Below, one piece after another: positions 1 through 8,060 of a stretch of 28,167 nt of DNA (the first letter of the stretch is position 1; every line of letters starts with the position of its first letter). The notes under the pieces were generated by a model. It was not told where the DNA came from. It saw only the letters and a list, made by a program, of their open reading frames with translations, and ran no database searches. The DNA comes from Bacteroidota bacterium. GTDB lineage: Bacteria; Bacteroidota; Bacteroidia; CAIKAF01. The position numbers and the translations under genes were made by a program. The stretch covers positions 1 through 28,167 of the forward strand of contig JAEZEQ010000060.1 in NCBI GenBank assembly GCA_023432985.1, read 5' to 3'.

Positions 1-176
1 TTACTTATTTCGGCATATTTATTCTGCATATTTCCCGAAACCGAATTAACGGCTCCAAAAATAATAACCCGTTGATAATGGTTATTATAATAAATCAATA
101 CAACAGAAATCCCCAGTAGAATCAGGAGTAATAAGATGCGACTATATTTTCGAAGAAAATCGCCAAAGTTTTGCAA
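1..176 (-). CDS. mreC: Rod shape-determining protein MreC, N-terminal fragment
   Basis: This is the first 58 codons of a gene that runs off the left edge of the window. The peptide begins MQNFGDFLRKYSRI, continues into one hydrophobic membrane segment (about residues 13-30), and then reads HYQRVIIF and SVSGNMQ, the usual start of Bacteroidota MreC. MreC is an inner-membrane, periplasm-facing scaffold that links MreB filaments to the wall-elongation enzymes. The gene lies 20 nt downstream of the mreB stop, as expected for the mre operon. The reading frame has a TGA at 185-183, so the only usual start codon is TTG at 176-174. The nearby ATG at 186 is out of frame and closes after 14 codons. The family call rests on the N-terminus and context only. 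Confidence 0.8.
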   Translation of the reverse strand, partial: MQNFGDFLRKYSRILLLLILLGISVVLIYYNNHYQRVIIFGAVNSVSGNMQNKYAEIS

Positions 177-196
177 GGGGATTCATTATTTTAGGT

Positions 197-1219
197 TCAA
201 CGCATTAGAAAAGGATATTTTTCGATATTCTTCAGGGCTATGCCTGTTCCTCTGGCAACAGCTCTGAGTGGATCATCGGTAATATGTACGGGCAATTTTG
301 TTTTGGCGCTTATACGTTTATCGAGACCGCGCAATAATGCACCTCCACCGGTAAGATAAATACCGGTTTTAAAAATATCGGCACTCAATTCGGGCGGAGT
401 CAATTCCAATGCACTTAGGACGGCCGCTTCAATTTTAGAAATAGATTTATCTAATGCGATAGCAACTTCACTGTAAGAAACCGTTGTTTCTCTTGGAATA
501 CCCGTCATCATATCCGATCCGTGGACTTTCAAATCTTCCGGGGGACTATCTAATTCGGGCAATGCAGAACCCACTTCAATTTTAATTCTTTCTGCCGTAC
601 GAATTCCAATTTTCATATTATGCTGACGGCGCATATACTCTTCGATATCGCTGTTAAAATCGTCTCCGGCAACCCGTATAGATTTATCACAAACAATACC
701 GCCCAAAGAAATAACGGCAATTTCCGAAGATCCACCTCCGATATCAATAATCATATTTCCGGTAGGCTTACTCACATCAATCCCAATTCCAATAGCCGCA
801 GCCATTGGTTCATGTATCAAATATACCTCTTTACCGCCACAATGTTCGGCGCTATCTTTAACGGCCCTTTTCTCCACCTCCGTAATTCCGGATGGGATAC
901 AAATAACCATTTTCAATGAAGGTTTTACCAGACTTTTCTTGCCTTGAATTTTCTTAATCATGCCGCGAATCATTTCTTCTGCAGCAGTAAAATCGGCAAT
1001 CACACCGTCTTTCAAGGGACGAATGGTTTCAATTTTGGCGTGGGTTTTTCCTTCCATCATCAAGGCATCTTTCCCTATGGCTATTACCTTATCTGTCTTT
1101 ATATCTTTGGCGACGATACTGGGTTCTTCCAAAACCACCTTATCGTTTTGAATGATTATGGTATTGGCTGTTCCTAAATCCATCGCAATCTCTTGCGTCA
1201 AAAAATCAAAAAGTCCCAC
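197..1219 (-). CDS. mreB: Actin-like rod shape-determining protein MreB
   Basis: This is a 340-residue bacterial actin that polymerises under the inner membrane and directs lateral cell-wall synthesis with MreC, MreD, RodA and PBP2. The N-terminal phosphate-1 loop reads MDLGTANT (residues 13-20). The phosphate-2 motif is IDIGGGSSEIAVISLGG, and the adenosine motif near the C-terminus is YLTGGGALLRGLD. The length is normal for the family. The start is GTG at 1219: an in-frame TAA sits three codons upstream and no ATG lies between. The N-terminus MGLFDFLTQEIAMDLGTANT fits Bacteroidota MreB. purH lies 122 nt upstream on the same strand and mreC follows after 20 nt, so readthrough from purH is possible, but a candidate promoter also lies in the gap. 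Confidence 0.97.
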   Translation of the reverse strand: MGLFDFLTQEIAMDLGTANTIIIQNDKVVLEEPSIVAKDIKTDKVIAIGKDALMMEGKTHAKIETIRPLKDGVIADFTAAEEMIRGMIKKIQGKKSLVKPSLKMVICIPSGITEVEKRAVKDSAEHCGGKEVYLIHEPMAAAIGIGIDVSKPTGNMIIDIGGGSSEIAVISLGGIVCDKSIRVAGDDFNSDIEEYMRRQHNMKIGIRTAERIKIEVGSALPELDSPPEDLKVHGSDMMTGIPRETTVSYSEVAIALDKSISKIEAAVLSALELTPPELSADIFKTGIYLTGGGALLRGLDKRISAKTKLPVHITDDPLRAVARGTGIALKNIEKYPFLMR

Positions 1220-1269
1220 GTGAAATTATGTATTAAAAAAGTAAATTATAAACCGCTTCTCTCAATGTG

Positions 1270-1302
1270 CAAAAATAAACTAATTGCGCTGTAAAATACA
1301 AT
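1270..1302 (-). promoter_or_regulatory. Candidate mreB promoter, Bacteroidota type
   Basis: On the minus strand TATTTTTG (1277-1270) fits the Bacteroidota -7 consensus TAnnTTTG exactly. An ATTG (1302-1299) lies 21 nt upstream, one mismatch from the -33 TTTG. The start point would be near 1263, giving a leader of about 45 nt before the mreB GTG. Motif match only. Confidence 0.4.
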
Positions 1303-1341
1303 TTTAATTTTGCACACAAGCGATTTTTTTCATTTTATTTC

Positions 1342-2868
1342 TTAGTGTTTAAAATGTCTGATTCCCGTAGTTACCATAGACATATTATGAGCATCGCAAT
1401 AGGCTATACTTTCTTTGTCGCGTATAGATCCTCCGGGTTGCACTACCGAAGCGATTCCTTCCAAATTTGCCATTTCTACACAGTCGGGGAATGGGAAAAA
1501 TGCATCGGAAGCCATGGCAGCACCGGTCAAACTCAGCCCCGCCTCTTTGGATTTGGCAATAGCATGTCTCAGTGCGTCAATACGGCTTGTCATCCCCGTT
1601 CCTATGCCAACCAATTGCTTATCTTTTACCAAAACAATGGCATTCGATTTGGTATGTTTCACAATTTTTACCGCATAGAGCAAGTCTTCCATTTCGCGGC
1701 TATCGGGAACTTTTTGTGTAACCGTCTTCAGGTCGCTTAATTTTTCGGAAAAAATATCTTTATCCTGCACCAAATGTCCGTTCAATAAACTACGCACCTG
1801 GGTTTTACTTTCTATACTTCCTTTTTGTTCGAGTATAATGCGGTTGGATTTGGATTTCAGAATTTCTAATGCTTCGGGCTGATATGCAGGGGCAATAACC
1901 ACCTCGCAAAAAAGATTATTTATTTCGCTTGCAGCATCAGAATCTATGGTTTTATTACAGATGAGTACGCCTCCAAAAGCCGATACCGGATCTCCGGCCA
2001 ATGCTTTCAGATAGGCTTCTTTCACTGTGTTTGCCGAAGCAATTCCACAGGCATTATTGTGTTTTAAAATGGCAAAAGTCGTATCTTCAAAATCCGAAAT
2101 CAGATGCACGGCCGCATCAATATCGAGCAAATTGTTATAACTGATTTCCTTGCCATTATGCTTGGTAAAAAAGGCATCTAAATCGCCAAAAAATATCCCT
2201 TTTTGATGGGGATTTTCTCCATAACGAAGTGCATTTGATTGGGTGGAAGAAATCTTTAAACTCTCTATTTGTTCTTCGCGGTTGAACCAATTGAAAATGG
2301 CTGAATCATAATGCGAAGACACTTCAAAAGCCTTGGCTGCAAAATGGCGACGTTGAGCCAAATCGCTTTCTCCTTGTTGCGTTTCGAGTAAGTTGAGTAA
2401 TTTCCCGTAATAATCGACACAAGGCACAATAAGCACGTCGTTGAAATTCTTGGCACCGGCGCGTATCAATGAAATACCCCCTATATCAATTTTTTCGATG
2501 ATAGCCTGAGCGTCCTGGCCCGAGGCTACTGTTTTCTCGAATGGGTATAAGTCTACAATCACTAAATCTATATACGGAATGGCATATTCCAAACATTCGT
2601 TGACATCACTGTCTAAACCCCTGCGTGCCAAAATACCTCCAAACACTTTAGGATGCAGAGTTTTAACCCGACCACCCAAAATGGAAGGATATTCGGTAAT
2701 TTTCTCTACAGGCACAACGGGAATTCCCATTTTTTCTATAAAGTCTTGCGTACCTCCGGTAGAAACCAGCTCTACGCCCAATTGGTGTAATTTTTGAATG
2801 ATGGGTTCTAATCCTGTTTTGTCGAAAACAGAAATTAATGCGCGTTGAATTTTGATTTTTTGTTGCAT
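1342..2868 (-). CDS. purH: Bifunctional AICAR formyltransferase / IMP cyclohydrolase PurH
   Basis: This 508-residue enzyme catalyses the last two steps of purine synthesis: formylation of AICAR by 10-formyl-THF, then ring closure to IMP. The N-terminal MGS-like cyclohydrolase domain (about residues 1-190) shows ALISVFDKTGLE, LVSTGGT and GGRVKTLHPKVFGGILARR. The transformylase domain follows, with LRYGENPHQKG, LKHNNACGIA (the catalytic Lys-His region) and DPVSAFGGVL. It closes with SDAFFPFPD, VVQPGGSIRD and the C-terminal TTGIRHFKH. Length and both domains are complete. The ATG at 2868 is the only sensible start. The gene leads into mreB and mreC, an order common in Bacteroidota. Confidence 0.98.
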   Translation of the reverse strand: MQQKIKIQRALISVFDKTGLEPIIQKLHQLGVELVSTGGTQDFIEKMGIPVVPVEKITEYPSILGGRVKTLHPKVFGGILARRGLDSDVNECLEYAIPYIDLVIVDLYPFEKTVASGQDAQAIIEKIDIGGISLIRAGAKNFNDVLIVPCVDYYGKLLNLLETQQGESDLAQRRHFAAKAFEVSSHYDSAIFNWFNREEQIESLKISSTQSNALRYGENPHQKGIFFGDLDAFFTKHNGKEISYNNLLDIDAAVHLISDFEDTTFAILKHNNACGIASANTVKEAYLKALAGDPVSAFGGVLICNKTIDSDAASEINNLFCEVVIAPAYQPEALEILKSKSNRIILEQKGSIESKTQVRSLLNGHLVQDKDIFSEKLSDLKTVTQKVPDSREMEDLLYAVKIVKHTKSNAIVLVKDKQLVGIGTGMTSRIDALRHAIAKSKEAGLSLTGAAMASDAFFPFPDCVEMANLEGIASVVQPGGSIRDKESIAYCDAHNMSMVTTGIRHFKH

Positions 2869-2888
2869 CTTAGCTCTGGAATTGAATA

Positions 2889-2935
2889 TTTGCCGTAATT
2901 ATTGCCTAAATGGTCTAAATTTGTGTGCAAAGGTC
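2889..2935. promoter_or_regulatory. Divergent purH / permease promoter region
   Basis: Between the two divergent starts, TAAATTTG (2916-2923, plus) matches the -7 consensus TAnnTTTG exactly and has a TTTG 23 nt upstream (2889-2892). It would start transcription about 55-60 nt before the permease ATG. On the minus strand GACCTTTG (2935-2928) is a 7/8 match that could serve purH. The two elements face each other with 4 nt between them. Confidence 0.4.
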
Positions 2936-2989
2936 GGAAATTTTTATGCAATTTCGTACCCATATTTAAATTAAATACGAGCATATAAA

Positions 2990-4234
2990 ATGGTCTGGAC
3001 ATTAATGAAAGAAAGTGTACGTTTTGCCCTGGGATCACTATGGGCAAATAAGCTGCGTACTTCCCTTTCATTATTGGGGATTATCATAGGAATATTTTCA
3101 ATAATTCTCGTATTAAGCGCTGTGAGTTCCCTTAAAAAGGATGTTGAAAACACCTTCAATTCGCTCGGTTCGAATATAATTTTTGTAGGCAAATGGCCAT
3201 GGGACGGCATGGGTCCCGATTATCCCTTTTGGAAATATTTATCGCGCCCTAATCCCAATCCCGCCGAGGTGGAGCAACTCCTGAAGCGGACAAGCATAGT
3301 GGGCGATATGGCCTATAGGGCACAATATACCGTGAAGGTAAATCAGCGTAATAATGCCGTTGAGGGCGTACAAATGATGGGGATTAGCCATTCTTTTGAA
3401 CGATTAAGACCCATGGATTTTGAAGCGGGGCGTTATTTCAGCGATCAAGAATCGAGAACCGGAAAAGCGGTAGCCATTTTGGGTTATGATTGCAAGGAAG
3501 GTTTATTTCCGGGCGAAAATGCTGTGGGCAGAGAGATACGGATAAACGGAAAGGTATTCGAAGTGATAGGCAGTTTGGCCAATGAAGGGGGCGGATTAAT
3601 GGGTGGATTCAATAATTCCGCTGTTTTTGTTCCCGTGAACCAATTCCGCCAAATGTATAATTTATCGAGCCGCAATGTATTTTCAGAAATCTTGGTTACG
3701 CCTAAACCCGGAATAAGTAATGCCGCTATAAAGGACGAACTGACCGGAGCAATGCGCAGCATACGAAAATTGAGACCGGTGGAAGAAGATGATTTTTCGT
3801 TGAATGAGACCAGCATATTGACCCAGATGACTGAATCTACCTTTCAGATTTTGAATGTGGTAGGTTGGGTTATAGGCATGTTTTCCATATTTATAGGCGG
3901 ATTTGGAGTGGCCAATATTATGTTTGTTTCGGTTAAAGAAAGAACGGCGCAAATTGGCGTTCAAAAAGCCCTGGGGGCACCGCGACGTTTTATTTTATGG
4001 CAATTTTTAATTGAAAGTGTAGTACTTTCTTTATTGGGGGGTTTAATAGGCTTGTTTGTAGTATTTACTACAACCTATATCATAACCCATTATTTCAATT
4101 TTGCCATTTCGCTCAATTTCCAAAATGCCTTTATAGGAGTCTTTTTAAGCGCAATTACCGGTATGATATCGGGAATTATTCCGGCTTTTACAGCCAGCAG
4201 ACTCGACCCGGTCGAAGCTATGCGCAGTAAATAA
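2990..4234 (+). CDS. MacB/FtsX-family ABC transporter permease
   Basis: This is a 414-residue inner-membrane permease of the MacB/LolE/FtsX type. A short cytoplasmic N-terminus is followed by one membrane segment (about 24-45), a large periplasmic MacB core domain (about 46-283), and three C-terminal membrane segments (about 288-312, 339-364 and 378-400). The FtsX signature between the second and third segments is VKERTAQIGVQKALGAPRR, and the protein ends in the usual SRLDPVEAMR. Such permeases work with a separate ATPase as mechanotransmitters that export peptides, lipoproteins or drugs. No ATPase gene is adjacent, so substrate and partner are unknown. Met6 (3005) is an alternative start. 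The stop codon abuts that of the convergent pyrC with no spacer. Confidence 0.92.
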   Translation: MVWTLMKESVRFALGSLWANKLRTSLSLLGIIIGIFSIILVLSAVSSLKKDVENTFNSLGSNIIFVGKWPWDGMGPDYPFWKYLSRPNPNPAEVEQLLKRTSIVGDMAYRAQYTVKVNQRNNAVEGVQMMGISHSFERLRPMDFEAGRYFSDQESRTGKAVAILGYDCKEGLFPGENAVGREIRINGKVFEVIGSLANEGGGLMGGFNNSAVFVPVNQFRQMYNLSSRNVFSEILVTPKPGISNAAIKDELTGAMRSIRKLRPVEEDDFSLNETSILTQMTESTFQILNVVGWVIGMFSIFIGGFGVANIMFVSVKERTAQIGVQKALGAPRRFILWQFLIESVVLSLLGGLIGLFVVFTTTYIITHYFNFAISLNFQNAFIGVFLSAITGMISGIIPAFTASRLDPVEAMRSK

Positions 4235-5575
4235 TTAACGGTCGAACAAGAGCCTTTCGCCGCGACTATTTTCGTCGAATTGGCCTTCATTATAGACATG
4301 ATTTCCGTTCACAAAAGTGTGCACGACTTTATTGTGAAAATGAAAATTTTCGAAGGGGCTCCATCCGCATTTGTACCAGATATTATCCTTTTGAACGGTA
4401 TAGCCATGGTTCATATCTACCAAAACCAAATCGGCATAATAGCCTTTGCGTATAAAACCTCTTTCCCGGATGCGGAATAGGCGGGCCGGATTATGGGCAA
4501 AGCGTTGCACTACGTCTTCGATTTTCCATTTTCCTTTTTGCACAAATTCGAGATAACCGTTTAGCGCATGTTGCACCAAAGGTCCGCCGCTGGGGGCTTG
4601 CATATAAGGTGCCGATTTTTCCTCCAGGGTATGTGGAGCGTGATCGGTAGCCAATACGTCTATACGTCCGTCGAGCACGGCTTGCCAAACAGCTTCTCTA
4701 TCGGCCTCGCTTTTTACGGCAGGATTCCATTTGATAAAATTGCCTTTTTCGGCATAGTCGGCATCGCTGAAAAAGAGGTGATGCAAACAGGCTTCAGCGG
4801 TAATTTTCTTTTCTTCCAAAGCCAAATCATTCCGAAATAATTCGGTTTCTTTTTGGGTAGAAATATGCAAAATATGTATGCGTGTACCATGTTTTTCGGC
4901 CAATTCTACCGCACGCGAGGAACTGGCATAACAAGCTTCGGCACTGCGTATCAAGGGGTGATGTGCAGCAGTGAGCTCTGCACCGTAGGTCTCGCTATAC
5001 CATTGCATATTTTTGCGCACTATAGGTTCATATTCACAATGCAATGCGATGATTCCTTCAAACTCGCTAAAAATAGCTTCCAGACTTTCTTTATTATCTA
5101 CAAGCATATTTCCGGTGCTACTGCCCATAAAGATTTTAAGTCCGCACACCCTACTCAAATCCGTTTTTAAAATTTCAGATAAATTATCATTGGCTCCGCC
5201 CATAAAAAAGGAATAATTGGCCAATGAATCGCGTGACGCTATTTTATATTTATCTTCGAGAAGAGTCTGAGTCAGCGTATTAGGCACGGTATTGGGCATT
5301 TCCATAAAGGAAGTAATACCGCCTGCCACAGCGGCTTTGGATTCAGAATATATATTCGCCTTATGGGTAAGTCCGGGTTCTCTGAAATGCACTTGATCAT
5401 CGATCATGCCGGGCAATAAAAAGAGACCTGTGCCATCAATAATCTTATCGGCCCGGGGCAAATCAATGCTTTCGAGCGTAAAAATGTCAGCAATTCTTTC
5501 ATCCTGAATAAGCACGTGACCACGAGTCACTTGACCCTCATTTACTATATCGACATTCTTAATTAGAGTTTGCAT
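4235..5575 (-). CDS. pyrC: Dihydroorotase (PyrC, class I)
   Basis: This 446-residue amidohydrolase cyclises N-carbamoyl-L-aspartate to dihydroorotate in pyrimidine synthesis. Visible active-site elements are the metal motif DDQVHFREPGLT (59-70), the lysine that is carboxylated to bridge the metals (K147 in GLKIFMGSS), His179 (ALHCEYE), His237 (ILHIST) and Asp311 (ATDHAPH). The C-terminal β-sandwich segment includes ADLVLVD. The first histidine of the usual HxH pair is Gln61 (codon CAA at 5395-5393), while His63 is kept. From memory this Q variant is common in Bacteroidota PyrC, so I do not read it as a dead enzyme. No other pyr genes are nearby. A weak -7 match (GACCTTTG, 5599-5592) lies just upstream. 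Confidence 0.94.
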   Translation of the reverse strand: MQTLIKNVDIVNEGQVTRGHVLIQDERIADIFTLESIDLPRADKIIDGTGLFLLPGMIDDQVHFREPGLTHKANIYSESKAAVAGGITSFMEMPNTVPNTLTQTLLEDKYKIASRDSLANYSFFMGGANDNLSEILKTDLSRVCGLKIFMGSSTGNMLVDNKESLEAIFSEFEGIIALHCEYEPIVRKNMQWYSETYGAELTAAHHPLIRSAEACYASSSRAVELAEKHGTRIHILHISTQKETELFRNDLALEEKKITAEACLHHLFFSDADYAEKGNFIKWNPAVKSEADREAVWQAVLDGRIDVLATDHAPHTLEEKSAPYMQAPSGGPLVQHALNGYLEFVQKGKWKIEDVVQRFAHNPARLFRIRERGFIRKGYYADLVLVDMNHGYTVQKDNIWYKCGWSPFENFHFHNKVVHTFVNGNHVYNEGQFDENSRGERLLFDR

Positions 5576-5591
5576 ACAAATAAAATATACA

Positions 5592-5599
5592 CAAAGGTC
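5592..5599 (-). promoter_or_regulatory. Candidate pyrC -7 element
   Basis: GACCTTTG on the minus strand is a 7/8 match to TAnnTTTG and lies 17 nt upstream of the pyrC ATG. The same octamer, or its perfect TA form, occurs upstream of purH and mfd. I see no clear -33 partner. Confidence 0.25.
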
Positions 5600-5639
5600 A
5601 GCATTATTTTTCTAATCCATCTATCTCAGCTTTTCTAAA

Positions 5640-5672
5640 TTCCGAAAAAAGAAATCGGAAAAGCTTTCGGAA
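5640..5672. repeat. Inverted repeat between pyrC and the sensor kinase
   Basis: TTCCGAAA (5640-5647) and TTTCGGAA (5665-5672) form perfect 8-nt arms around a 17-nt spacer. The element lies about 22 nt upstream of a weak -7 match, TACCTTTC (5694-5701), for the kinase gene. An operator for autoregulation by the adjacent response regulator is possible. It is not a terminator, as no T-run follows. Confidence 0.35.
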
Positions 5673-5713
5673 TCCCTGCGCTTTTGTTATTTTTACCTTT
5701 CAATAATTATATT

Positions 5714-7231
5714 TTGACGCAGTCACGCCGAATCCAGACTATTATCTTTTTAATGACCGCATCCTTGTTGGCCTTAATCAGCCTTCAGGCTTATCTGATA
5801 TACAGAGCCTATGCCCAACAAAGTCAACAGTTCGACCAAAGCGTGAGCGAATTACTTAATTCGGTAAAATATAAAGTCGAAAGGCATCATATAGAAAGCA
5901 AGGTAAACCAGGAATTTCATTTAAAAGAAATTGAAAATGCTTTACGCAGAAATATTGATTCCATATGGGTAAAAAATGCGGGAATATCTTTACCCAATGC
6001 TACGGAGGAAGCGGTATATTTAAGTTCTGACGGGGATCCGGTTTTCTTTTCTGAAAACAATTCGGAAATGATGTTGGATCGTTTTAATGTAAATGTAGAA
6101 GCGGTTCGAAGCAATCCGGCCGAATTAAAGTCCATATTTACCGAATTAATTTTCGGATATTTAACCTATGACGAAAGGGATTTGGATACAACTTTATTAA
6201 AAAACGAGATACAGCGCGAAATCACCTTGAAAAGGTTAGGTGGCGATTTCGAATGGGGTATTTACAACAGTTTCAACAAATCATTTTTATATGCCACTTC
6301 CTTCGATAATCAAGGTTTGGTATACAGTAAATATCAAGTTCCGCTTTTCTATAGAGGCATGAAAAATGCAGTAATGCTTACCCTTCATTTTCCTCAGAAG
6401 AATGCGTATTTATTGGGGAATATATCCTTATTGGTGCTTTCGAGTATATTGATTGTACTCATCATATTTTTCTTATTTGTAGTTTCCTTGCGCATCATTT
6501 TCGAACAGAAGAAAGTGGGCGAAATGAAGAATGATTTGATGAATAATATTACGCACGAATTGAAAACTCCTATTGCCACTATATCATTGGCTACACAGGC
6601 ACTGAGCGACAAAGACATGGCAAGCATGGAAAATATTAGGGAAAAATATCTGAAAATTATTGAAGCGGAAAACTTCCGTTTGGGTAAGCTTGTAGAGAAT
6701 ATATTACATACGGCGCTGACCGAAAAAGGGGAAATAAAATTAAAATTCAAAAATGTGAATCTGCATGAGAAAATAAATGCCATTTGCGATTCAATGAAAA
6801 TTCAGCTCGAAAAAAAGAATGTAAACCTTGTATTGAAGCTAAATGCGATCCGTCCTTATTTGGAAGCAGATGAGGTGCATATATCGAATGTGGTTGCCAA
6901 TTTGCTCGACAATGCCATAAAATATTCCGATGCCAAAAATAAGAATCCGCAAATAGTGATAGAAACTATTAACAAGCCGGGAAAAATTATCCTGCGTATT
7001 TCGGATAATGGTATAGGTATTCCCAAATCGGATCAATCGCGCATTTTCGATAAGTTATACAGAGTCTCTACAGGCAATGTACATAATGTAAAAGGATACG
7101 GATTAGGGTTAAATTATGTGAAACAAATAGTAGATAAGCATAATGGAACGATTAAAGTAGAGAGTGAACTCGGAGTGGGTTCTGTATTTATCATAGATAT
7201 TCCTTTCATTCAAAAAGTAAGAAAAAATTAA
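5714..7231 (+). CDS. Membrane sensor histidine kinase (RprX-like)
   Basis: This is a two-transmembrane sensor kinase of about 505 residues. The first membrane segment lies near residues 8-30 and the second near 238-260, with a periplasmic sensor of about 200 residues between them that matches no domain I recognise. The dimerisation/phosphoacceptor box is NNITHELKTP with His281. The ATP-binding domain shows the N box ISNVVANLLDNAIKYS, G1 ISDNGIGIP, F box IFDKLYRV and G2 GYGLGLNYVKQIV. A TTG at 5684 also opens the frame. I prefer the TTG at 5714 because it gives MTQSRRIQ directly before the membrane segment and leaves room for the weak -7 element at 5694-5701; the first ATG (5753) would cut into the segment. 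The response regulator follows after 31 nt. Layout and sequence resemble RprX/RprY of Bacteroides; the stimulus is unknown. Confidence 0.9.
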   Translation: MTQSRRIQTIIFLMTASLLALISLQAYLIYRAYAQQSQQFDQSVSELLNSVKYKVERHHIESKVNQEFHLKEIENALRRNIDSIWVKNAGISLPNATEEAVYLSSDGDPVFFSENNSEMMLDRFNVNVEAVRSNPAELKSIFTELIFGYLTYDERDLDTTLLKNEIQREITLKRLGGDFEWGIYNSFNKSFLYATSFDNQGLVYSKYQVPLFYRGMKNAVMLTLHFPQKNAYLLGNISLLVLSSILIVLIIFFLFVVSLRIIFEQKKVGEMKNDLMNNITHELKTPIATISLATQALSDKDMASMENIREKYLKIIEAENFRLGKLVENILHTALTEKGEIKLKFKNVNLHEKINAICDSMKIQLEKKNVNLVLKLNAIRPYLEADEVHISNVVANLLDNAIKYSDAKNKNPQIVIETINKPGKIILRISDNGIGIPKSDQSRIFDKLYRVSTGNVHNVKGYGLGLNYVKQIVDKHNGTIKVESELGVGSVFIIDIPFIQKVRKN

Positions 7232-7262
7232 TTACATTTACACATCAAACTTCACATTTTAT

Positions 7263-7964
7263 ATGAGTCAGAAAGAAAACGCAAAAATATTATTAGCCGA
7301 AGACGAGCCTAATTTGGGCAGTTTGCTTCGGGATTATTTAAATGCCAAAGGCTTCGAAACGGTATTGTGCGAAAATGGTCAAGCCGCCTTTGATACATTT
7401 ACCCAGGAGAGTTTCGATCTATGTCTATTGGATGTGATGATGCCGGAAAAAGACGGCTTTACTCTAGCTAAAGAAATCAGAACCATAAATAAGGCCATTC
7501 CCATTATTTTCCTTACCGCCAAATCATTGGCCGAAGATAAAATTGAAGGCTTTAATACCGGCGCCGACGATTATCTGACCAAGCCTTTTAATATGGAAGA
7601 ATTGCTTATGCGTATTCGGGCCGTATTAAAAAGAACAAGCATTAGTACGATCGAGCAAATTGAAGAAGGTGCCTTCACGCTGGGCGATTATCATTTCGAC
7701 AGTTTAAAACAAGAATTGACCATCGGAAATAACATGCGTAAGTTGACTTCCAAAGAGAGCGAATTGCTCCGCTTATTATGCGAAAAAGCCAATAATATTC
7801 TCGACAGAAATTATGCCTTAAAAGCAATTTGGCAAGACGACAGTTATTTCAACGCCAGAAGCATGGATGTATATATTACCAAATTGCGTAAATACCTTAA
7901 AGAAGATCCGCGTATTCAGATTTTGAATATACACGGAAAAGGATTTAAGCTTATTGCACCATAA
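7263..7964 (+). CDS. OmpR/PhoB-family response regulator (RprY-like)
   Basis: This is a 233-residue DNA-binding response regulator. The receiver domain (about 6-120) has the acidic pair Glu13/Asp14, the phosphoacceptor Asp57 in LLDVMMPEKDGF, Thr85 in IIFLTAK and Lys107 in DDYLTKPF. The C-terminal winged-helix domain (about 135-233) contains LTSKESELLRLLCE and the recognition region ARSMDVYITKLRKYLKED, ending in IHGKGFKLI. It is the likely cognate partner of the kinase 31 nt upstream. The coding frame ends 57 nt before a strong bidirectional terminator that closes the operon. Confidence 0.95.
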   Translation: MSQKENAKILLAEDEPNLGSLLRDYLNAKGFETVLCENGQAAFDTFTQESFDLCLLDVMMPEKDGFTLAKEIRTINKAIPIIFLTAKSLAEDKIEGFNTGADDYLTKPFNMEELLMRIRAVLKRTSISTIEQIEEGAFTLGDYHFDSLKQELTIGNNMRKLTSKESELLRLLCEKANNILDRNYALKAIWQDDSYFNARSMDVYITKLRKYLKEDPRIQILNIHGKGFKLIAP

Positions 7965-8021
7965 GGTCTTTTCGGGGCTTACTTCTTTTCACAAAAGAAA
8001 TATATAAGCTCATAAAAACAT

Positions 8022-8056
8022 AAAAAAAAGGGTCGAAAATATCGACCCTTTTTTTT
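8022..8056. terminator. Bidirectional rho-independent terminator
   Basis: A perfect 15-bp stem is made of A8 plus GGGTCGA (8022-8036) and TCGACCC plus T8 (8042-8056), with a 5-nt loop. The poly-A and poly-T arms give each strand a U-tract after the GC stem. It therefore serves both the response regulator on the plus strand and the S46 peptidase on the minus strand, whose stop lies 4 nt away. Confidence 0.9.
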
Positions 8057-8060
8057 ATGA

